From: Chloroflexota bacterium
GTDB lineage: Bacteria > Chloroflexota > Dormibacteria > Dormibacterales > Dormibacteraceae
Assembly: GCA_005881825.1 (NCBI GenBank)
Contig: VBEO01000090.1
Coordinates: 1 to 44,664 of the forward strand
Length of the DNA: 44,664 nucleotides
Direction: 5' to 3'
In this document: positions 39,714 to 44,664 of the stretch, piece after piece
Layout of the letters: each line of letters begins with the position of its first letter
Numbering within the stretch: the stretch's first letter is position 1
Notes under the pieces: model-generated
What the model saw: the letters and a program-made list of their open reading frames with translations, nothing else
The model's database searches: none
What the model was told of the DNA's origin: nothing
Position numbers and translations under genes: made by a program

Positions 39714-40706
39714 ATGTCCCACCTGCTCTCCGTCGCCACCGCAGTCCCCGGCTACAGGCTCGAGGCGGCGGAAGGCCTGGAACGGCTCCGGCACTTCTGG
39801 CCCCAGCTGGGGCGGCTGCCCGAGGCGGAGGCCGCGGTCGGCACCCGCTACCTATTGGCGCTGGGTCGCGGGCAGCTGACCGGCGAGGACATCGATCTCG
39901 TGATCACGGTCTCCTGCACCGGCTACTCCGTGCCCTCGCTGGAGGTCCACCTGGCTCCCGACCTCGGGCTGCGCCCGGACGTGCTGCGGCTTCCGATCAC
40001 CGAGCTCGGCTGCTCAGGCGGAGCGGCCGCCATCGCATTCGCGCACCGCCATCTGACCGCGTTCCCCGACCACAAGGTGCTCGTGTTGGCGGTGGAGCTC
40101 CCCTCGCTCAACTTTCAGCCGGGCGATACCTCGCCGGACAACCTCACCGCGGCGCTGGTGTTCGGCGACGGTGCCGGCGCGGCGGTGCTCGGCGCAGCGC
40201 CTGGCGGGACGCGCCCCGGTCTGGACGTGGTGCGCGCGGGCTCCCGCCTCCTGCCCGGCACTGCGGACCTGCTCGGTTTCGATCTTCGCGACGGTGGCTT
40301 CCATGTCGTGCTGGACCGCCGTCTGCCCAGAGTCCTGGAGCGAACGCTCGACTCGGCCCTGCGGAGCTTCCTCGGTGATTCAGACCTGGGGAACCTCGAC
40401 TTCCTCGCCGTGCACGCCGCCGGTCCGCGCATCTTCGAGGCGATCGAGCGCTCTCTCGGCCTGCCCAGGCACGCGCTGCGGCTTTCGCGTGAGGTGTTTA
40501 AAGCGGTCGGCAACACCTCCTCCGCGGCGATCTTCTTCACGCTGGAACGGCTGATGGCCGACCTGGGCTGCGAAGCACGGCGAGGCCTGGGCATCGGACT
40601 CGGGCCAGGGGTGAGCATCGAGCTCATGGAGCTCGCCTGGACGCCGTCAGAAAAGGCCGGGAATGAAGCGCGGCCGGCCCGCGAACGCGTTCCGGTAAGC
40701 GGGTGA
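39714..40706 (+). CDS. Type III polyketide synthase (chalcone/stilbene synthase family)
   Basis: The product has 330 residues and the full catalytic triad: C100 in ITELGCSGGAAA, H234 in VHAAGP and N267 in VGNTSSAA. GVSIELMEL-type C-terminus is typical. It is about 30 residues shorter than usual because the helical stretch between GTRYL and DIDLV is reduced. It probably condenses a fatty acyl starter with malonyl units to an alkylresorcinol or alkylpyrone, judged from context. It is co-transcribed with the upstream flavoprotein and overlaps the opposing methyltransferase gene by 60 bp at the 3' end. Confidence 0.88.
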   Translation: MSHLLSVATAVPGYRLEAAEGLERLRHFWPQLGRLPEAEAAVGTRYLLALGRGQLTGEDIDLVITVSCTGYSVPSLEVHLAPDLGLRPDVLRLPITELGCSGGAAAIAFAHRHLTAFPDHKVLVLAVELPSLNFQPGDTSPDNLTAALVFGDGAGAAVLGAAPGGTRPGLDVVRAGSRLLPGTADLLGFDLRDGGFHVVLDRRLPRVLERTLDSALRSFLGDSDLGNLDFLAVHAAGPRIFEAIERSLGLPRHALRLSREVFKAVGNTSSAAIFFTLERLMADLGCEARRGLGIGLGPGVSIELMELAWTPSEKAGNEARPARERVPVSG

Positions 40707-41207
40707 CGCGTTCAGAAGGCGTTCCTCTTCGCGGATGCGGTCGAAGAGAACCGCGGCGTTCAGGGCGGACAGCAGCAGCGCGCTGCGGCGGGCCCCGGCG
40801 ATCAGCGGAATGGCGGCGAATTCCAGGATGACCGCCAGATAGTTCGGATGCCGGATGTAGGCATAGGGACCGCGAACGACCGGCCTTAAATCCGAGGGCA
40901 CAGCCGCCCTGACATTCCAGTCTCGGCCCAGGCTGGCGATGCTCCATACCCGCAGCGCGGTCGCCGCGGCAAGCACGACCGCCCAGCGCGCGCGGGGCCG
41001 CCGGCCGCGATCGCCGCGCACCTCCAGCAAGGGCAGCGTGAGCAGCCCGACATGAGCCGCGACCATCACCGGGTAGGAGCCCGAGGCCGCGCGCCGCGCC
41101 GGCCGCCCAACCTCGTGCGACCGCGAGATCGCGAGCTCGACGACCCGCTGTATGGCGACCGCGGCCAGCAGGCCGGCGTACCAGCTCGGAACCCCTGGTC
41201 GAGGCAC
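40647..41207 (-). CDS. ICMT-family methyltransferase (isoprenylcysteine carboxyl methyltransferase-like)
   Basis: This 186-residue membrane protein has about five helices and the ICMT signature GPYAYIRHPNYLAVILEF with the C-terminal EEERLL pair. In bacterial type III polyketide clusters (for example srsB and bpsB) this family O-methylates the phenolic or pyrone product. It is convergent with the synthase, overlapping it by 60 bp, so it is on a separate transcript. SAM dependence is inferred from the family. Confidence 0.85.
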   Translation of the reverse strand: MPRPGVPSWYAGLLAAVAIQRVVELAISRSHEVGRPARRAASGSYPVMVAAHVGLLTLPLLEVRGDRGRRPRARWAVVLAAATALRVWSIASLGRDWNVRAAVPSDLRPVVRGPYAYIRHPNYLAVILEFAAIPLIAGARRSALLLSALNAAVLFDRIREEERLLNASPAYRNAFAGRPRFIPGLF

Positions 41208-41240
41208 CTCAGCGCCGGGGCTGCGAGGTGTGGCCCTGGC

Positions 41241-41759
41241 CTAGAAAACCCAGCGGGCGGCCCCGTATGGCTCGGCCGTCGCCAGCCCGTTGATGACGCG
41301 CGGAGAGAAACGGTAGAGGTGCCACGGCGGCGGCCCTGCCGTCGGCGCGCTGTACGGGGCTGTCAAGGCGTCGCCGGCCACTTCGGCCGGCCAGCCTCCT
41401 TCTCGGTAGCGCCCGGCGAGCAGCTCCAGGGTGGGCCCGTCAGTCACCCGCGCGGCCGTGCCTTCCAGCACGAGGTCGATGCCTTCAAGGCCGACGGAGA
41501 AAGTGCAGTTCGGGTTCGTGGCGAGATTCCGAGCCTTGCGCATCCCGGGCCCGCTGGTGAAGTACAGGCAGCCGTCCTGCCAGAGAGCCCCCACGCCCGC
41601 GGCGTAGGGCTTGCCGTCGGGCCCCACCGTACCCAGGAAGAAGGTGACGTTGCGCGAGCGCGGCTCATTCGTGAGCGCCTCGCGAGCGCGGCTCCAGGGC
41701 AGATCCGGTGAGCCGTAGCGATCGGGGTTGGTGGCCTGGGTCGGTTCGCGTTCTGACAT
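41241..41759 (-). CDS. Pyridoxamine 5'-phosphate oxidase-like FMN/F420 protein
   Basis: This 172-residue split-barrel protein is a second PPOX member. Seen are VTFFLGTVGPDGKPYAAGVGALWQDGCLYFTSGPGMRKARNLATNPNCTFSVG-like barrel strands, shortened here only in description, and a C-terminal PPPWHLYRFSPRVINGLATAEPYGAARWVF-type tail common in uncharacterised homologues. ATG 41759 follows GGAGG by 7 nt. Substrate unknown. It follows the ICMT gene on the same strand with a 33-bp gap, reading toward it. Confidence 0.8.
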   Translation of the reverse strand: MSEREPTQATNPDRYGSPDLPWSRAREALTNEPRSRNVTFFLGTVGPDGKPYAAGVGALWQDGCLYFTSGPGMRKARNLATNPNCTFSVGLEGIDLVLEGTAARVTDGPTLELLAGRYREGGWPAEVAGDALTAPYSAPTAGPPPWHLYRFSPRVINGLATAEPYGAARWVF

Positions 41760-41844
41760 CGGGTTCACCTCCAAGCGGCTGGCGGGTAGCACGTTGTGCC
41801 TTTACTCAGACATCGCCTGGGGGTCCGCCGAATCGACAAGCGGT

Positions 41845-42381
41845 CTACTGCCCGATGCCGGCCAGTCGTCCACTTCTGGAGAGGTTGGGATCGGTGCAGG
41901 CAGCCAGGTCGAAGCAGCAGGGCCGCCGCTTGCCGCTGTTCATCTTCGAGATCGACACCTCGACCCGGCGTTTGCGCGTGTCGGGATTCCTGGTCGCATT
42001 CACCCAGCGAACCCACTCCCAACGCGCCATAGGCGTGATGTCTCTCCAGATGTCCTGGATCTTCTGAGGCGCAGCTGCCAGAGCTGTCTCGAGGTCCTTT
42101 GGCACCCTGGGCTCCGGCCAGTCTTTGGTGGACTGAATTTCCAGAGTCGCGGTGTCACCCGCCGTTATGCCGGCGCTTCGCTGCAGCTTTTGATCGACCT
42201 TCATCCAGTGGCCGGAATGACCGTCGGGCTCCAGCACCGTCTGGAAATCGTGCCCATTGATGGTTCCCTGCACGGCCACCTGCCCGCGTGACGGCAGCTT
42301 CCGGCTGCCTTCCTGAGGCAGCCGGAAGATCGTCCAGTCGTCGATCCTGTACAGCGTTACATCAAAACGAATTGTCGTCAC
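41845..42381 (-). CDS. YdeI/OmpD-associated (OmdA) family protein with DUF1905-like domain
   Basis: The product has 178 residues. An N-terminal beta domain (FRLPQEGSRKLPSRGQVAVQG, then the HSGHWMKVD segment) is DUF1905-like, and the C-terminal helical part with MARWEWVRWVNATRNPDTRKRRVE and MNSGKRRPC is OmdA-like. This family is annotated as bacteriocin-protection or unknown; the link to that role comes from one E. coli/Salmonella system. GTG 42381 is the start, with GGAAG 9 nt upstream. It is divergent from the oxidoreductase at 42442. Confidence 0.75.
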   Translation of the reverse strand: MTTIRFDVTLYRIDDWTIFRLPQEGSRKLPSRGQVAVQGTINGHDFQTVLEPDGHSGHWMKVDQKLQRSAGITAGDTATLEIQSTKDWPEPRVPKDLETALAAAPQKIQDIWRDITPMARWEWVRWVNATRNPDTRKRRVEVSISKMNSGKRRPCCFDLAACTDPNLSRSGRLAGIGQ

Positions 42382-42441
42382 TTCGAGTTGACTTCCAGCA
42401 CTCTACTGGGTTGGCTAGCTGACAGCACTGGAGGGGTCGCG

Positions 42442-43464
42442 ATGAAGTACATACGCGTGATCGTCAGCCAGACCGGCGGCCCGGGGGTGATGCAGCTCAT
42501 CGAGGAGGAGCTGCCGGTCCCCGGACCGGGTCAAGTCCGCATCAAGGTCCTGGCGGCCGATGTCTCCTTCTCGGACGTGAACATCCGACGCGGCCGCTAT
42601 CCAGGAGGTCCCAAACCGCCGTTCACACCAGGCTATGCCATGGTGGGCGTCGTCGACCAGGTTGGCCCTGACATCTCAGCGCCTGAACCGGGCGAACGCG
42701 TCGCCGCTCTAACGTTCTACGGGAGCTACGCCCAATACATCTGTCTACCAGCTCGGGAACTGGTTCCCGCACCAAGCCAGGTAGATGTGGCCGAGGCTGT
42801 CAGCCTCGTGATGAATTACGTCGCGGCGTACCAGATGCTGCATCGGATCGCACATCTGACGCGCGGCCAAGCGGCCCTCGTGCATGGCGCGGCAGGCGGC
42901 GTGGGTACCGCGTTCCTGGAACTGGCCCAAATCGGCGGACTCGAAAGCTACGGTACAGCCTCCAAAGCTAAGCACCAGCTGGTCACCCGCCTGGGCGCCA
43001 CGCCCATCGACTATCGGACCGAGGACTTCGTGAAGCGGATCGCTGCCCTTACCGGCGGCGCTGGTGTGGATGCGGTGTTTGATCCCATCGGGGCGGCTCA
43101 CCTCAAGCTTTCGGTGAGAGCTGTTCGAAACGGTGGGACGGTTGTTGCCTTCGGGTTTTACGAAGCAGCAAACCGGGGCGGCACCGTCTTGCTGGATGTC
43201 CTGGCGCAATACCTGTGGCTCACGCTTTGGTCGCTGCCGCCACGCCGCAAGCGCGTGGCGTTCTACGACATCAGATCGACGAAGAAGAAACACCCGGAGT
43301 GGTTTTCGGATGATTTGACGGCCCTGTTCGACCTGCTCACGGCAGGCAAGCTAAGACCGGTGATCGCTGCACGTCTCCCGTTAGAAGATGTGGTTAGAGC
43401 GCATCAGCAGGTGGAAGCTGCTGAGGTGCAGGGCAAATTAATCCTGATACCGAACCCCGACTGA
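42442..43464 (+). CDS. Zinc-independent medium-chain dehydrogenase / quinone oxidoreductase
   Basis: This 340-residue MDR protein has the N-terminal catalytic domain (PVPGPGQVRIKVLAADVSFSDVNIRRG), the NADPH-binding turn HGAAGGVGTAFLELAQ, IDYRTEDFVKRI and GVDAVFDPIG, as in NADPH:quinone reductases. It lacks the GHE zinc motif. ATG 42442 follows GGAGGGG by 5 nt. The codon use looks slightly less GC-rich than the window, with many AAG/GAA and AAT. It is a plausible recent acquisition in the accessory segment. Confidence 0.88.
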   Translation: MKYIRVIVSQTGGPGVMQLIEEELPVPGPGQVRIKVLAADVSFSDVNIRRGRYPGGPKPPFTPGYAMVGVVDQVGPDISAPEPGERVAALTFYGSYAQYICLPARELVPAPSQVDVAEAVSLVMNYVAAYQMLHRIAHLTRGQAALVHGAAGGVGTAFLELAQIGGLESYGTASKAKHQLVTRLGATPIDYRTEDFVKRIAALTGGAGVDAVFDPIGAAHLKLSVRAVRNGGTVVAFGFYEAANRGGTVLLDVLAQYLWLTLWSLPPRRKRVAFYDIRSTKKKHPEWFSDDLTALFDLLTAGKLRPVIAARLPLEDVVRAHQQVEAAEVQGKLILIPNPD

Positions 43465-43484
43465 TTCCGGTAAAGGGTGGGCCG

Positions 43485-43540
43485 AGAGCGGACTGTAAGC
43501 CGGGTTCTCTCTTGGCGAAATCAGGCTGGCCTATCCAAAT
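43485..43540 (-). other. Probable RNase P RNA 3'-end fragment
   Basis: The minus strand contains GAGAACCCGGCTTACAG, very close to the RNase P RNA 3' terminal motif (ACAGAACCCGGCTTA), with a GGCCAG segment upstream in the expected order. None of the conserved core, such as GAGGAAAGTCCGGGC, was found in the 5' direction, so it is not an intact rnpB. Stable-RNA 3' ends are often integration sites, so an attachment-site remnant is one explanation. The gap 43465-43739 holds no convincing gene. Confidence 0.4.
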
Positions 43541-43580
43541 AGGAGACGACATCTAACGACACGCTGCGGTTGAGTGCGAC

Positions 43581-43623
43581 TGTTCCCTAATTGTTCCCTG
43601 GGGGAACAGGACTTACTGTTCCC
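43581..43623. repeat. Cluster of TGTTCCC repeats
   Basis: TGTTCCC occurs at 43581, 43592 and 43617 on the plus strand and as GGGAACA at 43602-43608. Copies 2 and the inverted one form TGTTCCCTGGGGGAACA-type palindrome (7-bp arms, 3-bp gap). The cluster sits next to the RNase P-like fragment. It may be a regulator or recombinase binding region; no known motif is assigned. Confidence 0.45.
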
Positions 43624-43739
43624 CAACCCGAACGTGACCGAGCAACTGCAAGCGGCCCTCCGCCAAAGTTGCGAACTGCCGCGGAGGGCATCGCCGCCCG
43701 CACTGCGCGACTACGGCAGTGGCCAGCCCGTGCGCCGGG

Positions 43740-44210
43740 TCACAGGTACCCTTCTGGAACCGGCCCAATCACCTCCATGGAGTAGCGTTCGGCGATTTCG
43801 GACAGAACTCGCGGGTCTGCGAACTCTTGCGAGAGCGCCTCGCTCAAGTCATCGAAGTAGCCGACCATCGCGGCCGGGGCGTACAGGTTGAGCTTGCGGC
43901 TCGCTTGCTTGCCAACCCTGAAGCCGTGAGGGATGCCGGCCGGAATGAAGATGAACGAGCCAGCCGGGCAGAAGAGCTCGCGGTCCTCTAAAAAGATGAT
44001 GTACTCGCCCTGCAATACGTAGAAGGCCTCGGCCGAATCTTGGTGAATGTGCATAGGGGGCCCGAAGTCCGGCGGCTCGTCGGCCTCGAGCAACGAGAAG
44101 GCTCCGGACGTATCGCCGGCACTCGCCTTCACTGACATCTGAAACACGCCCAGATCAATCGCTCGCCCTTCGCCGGGACGAAGCACGAAGCCTCTACCAC
44201 TGTCAGCCAC
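43740..44210 (-). CDS. Cupin-domain protein
   Basis: The product has 156 residues from GTG 44210, which has GGAGGAAG 5 nt upstream; a GTG 18 nt further up is less well placed. One cupin domain shows PPMHIHQDSAEAFYVLQGEYIIFLED (metal-binding His and Glu) and GSFIFIPAGIPHGFRVG. The C-terminal part is helical (YFDDLSEALSQEF). It could be a small-molecule dioxygenase or sensor. It is unrelated in detail to the cupin at 15775. The TetR gene at 44609, transcribed away, may control it. Confidence 0.8.
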   Translation of the reverse strand: MADSGRGFVLRPGEGRAIDLGVFQMSVKASAGDTSGAFSLLEADEPPDFGPPMHIHQDSAEAFYVLQGEYIIFLEDRELFCPAGSFIFIPAGIPHGFRVGKQASRKLNLYAPAAMVGYFDDLSEALSQEFADPRVLSEIAERYSMEVIGPVPEGYL

Positions 44211-44376
44211 GGGCCTTCCTCCGATCACGTCTGCTCAAACTCAGTAAGCGAACCACACCGGCGCTACCCTCGTTCACCCCCCGTGGACAGCGCCACTCCC
44301 TAGGGGCGCTGGCCGGTGGCGAGCTCGCGCTACCGGGACCGAGCCGGCGCTGTGAAGAAGTTGCGAGCAGCGACTT

Positions 44377-44517
44377 ATGGGAAACCAATCTGAACGCCGC
44401 TGTATGACGCGGCCGGACGACACCGAAACGCGCCCGGTCGAGAGTCGCGATGGTGGTTGCCCCAACCGCTCGGACAACCGCGACGACGGCAGTGTCAACC
44501 AGGCCGAGCGGTAGGTC
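44377..44517 (-). pseudogene. Remnant of a PIN-domain (VapC-type) toxin gene
   Basis: About 47 residues on the minus strand read DLPLGLVDTAVVAVVRAVGA followed by TTIATLDRARFGVVRPRHTAAF, closely matching the C-terminal third of VapC-type PIN ribonucleases (D-x-VDA-x-VVA and TLDR-x-HF-x-VVRP). The N-terminal two-thirds with the first catalytic acids and any antitoxin are missing, and the frame continues into unrelated sequence after the usual end. The rest of 44211-44608 shows no intact gene. Confidence 0.6.
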
Positions 44518-44574
44518 CTGGCAGCGCCCGGGCCCGGGCCCAGCGGAAAACCTTTCCATGATCCGCGAGATAGC

Positions 44575-44602
44575 TTGACTAGAGAAAAGTTCTCGCTAAT
44601 AT
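44575..44602 (+). promoter_or_regulatory. Promoter and operator of the right-edge tetR gene
   Basis: TTGACT (44575-44580) and TAATAT (44597-44602) are spaced 16 bp. The ATG at 44609 lies 6 nt after the -10, predicting a leaderless mRNA. A palindrome GAGAA-AAG-TTCTC at 44582-44594 fills the spacer, an ideal place for repression by the encoded TetR protein. The local AT-richness contrasts with the flanks. Confidence 0.65.
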
Positions 44603-44608
44603 CACTGT

Positions 44609-44664
44609 ATGCCGCGCCGATACCGGATGGGGGCCCGGAGCCAGGCCGTTGACCGGACCCGGGC
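44609..44664 (+). CDS. N-terminus of a TetR-family regulator (partial)
   Basis: The frame begins MPRRYRMGARSQAVDRTR and runs off the window. The basic start MPRRYRMGAR is common at the N-terminus of TetR-family regulators, just before the DNA-binding helices. The operator-like palindrome in its promoter supports this. Only 18 codons are visible, so the assignment is tentative. Confidence 0.5.
   Translation, partial: MPRRYRMGARSQAVDRTR

Noticed and set aside
43592-43608. LexA/SOS box
   Set aside because: The half-sites are oriented TGTTCCC outward, not the GAAC-N4-GTTC pattern, and no damage-response gene is next to it.
1-44664. CRISPR array or insertion sequence
   Set aside because: No regularly spaced repeats and no transposase or integrase gene were seen; only small repeats and remnants are present.

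Overview
This window is high-GC bacterial chromosome. The layout is that of a peptidoglycan-making, Gram-positive-like (Terrabacteria) lineage. The pointers are a dcw cluster carrying the small basic protein Sbp, a PgeF-YggS-YggT-IleS-LspA-RluD synteny block, a translational T-box in front of an eukaryote-like (type 2) IleRS, and leaderless promoters. A Dormibacterota, Chloroflexota or deep Actinomycetota genome fits; the sequence alone does not settle the phylum.

Region 1 (1-4214) holds a small secreted repeat protein, an SDR oxidoreductase, the tmRNA gene ssrA, a TetR plus R2-like ligand-binding oxidase (R2lox) operon, and a secreted collagen-like protein. Region 2 (4219-15709) is mostly on the minus strand: def-fmt-smpB, then ileS-lspA-rluD-gmk-coaBC-lipoprotein-priA behind a T-box leader, with yggT upstream and a DinB-like gene inserted on the plus strand. 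Region 3 (15775-37145) holds a divergent cupin/TetR pair and then a long minus-strand division and cell-wall run. In transcription order it reads mraZ-rsmH-ftsL-ftsI-murF-mraY-murD-ftsW-murG-murC-murB-ddl-ftsQ-sbp-mntP, then ftsA-ftsZ-nrdR-rraB-like-pgeF-yggS, with a plus-strand nudC between mntP and ftsA. murE is missing from its usual place between ftsI and murF, and sepF and divIVA are missing from between yggS and ileS. Region 4 (37278-44664) is accessory: two membrane proteins, two PPOX flavin/F420-type proteins, a compact set of flavoprotein, type III polyketide synthase and ICMT-type methyltransferase resembling the Streptomyces srsABC phenolic-lipid genes, a YdeI/OmdA-type protein, a quinone oxidoreductase, a cupin, decayed fragments and the start of another TetR gene.

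Most minus-strand neighbours are joined by 4-nt NTGA stop-start overlaps. In several of them (lspA, rluD, gmk, pgeF, possibly murD) the only or best-placed start codon is CTG, and fmt also appears to begin with CTG. Other points of interest are a single-base frameshift in ftsQ, a hairpin element present twice with paired compensatory changes (one copy inside the ileS T-box leader), a 21-bp inverted repeat in the place where murE would be, MraZ-type boxes beside a good promoter, a tmRNA tag ending YAA, and a probable 3'-end fragment of RNase P RNA near 43.5 kb.
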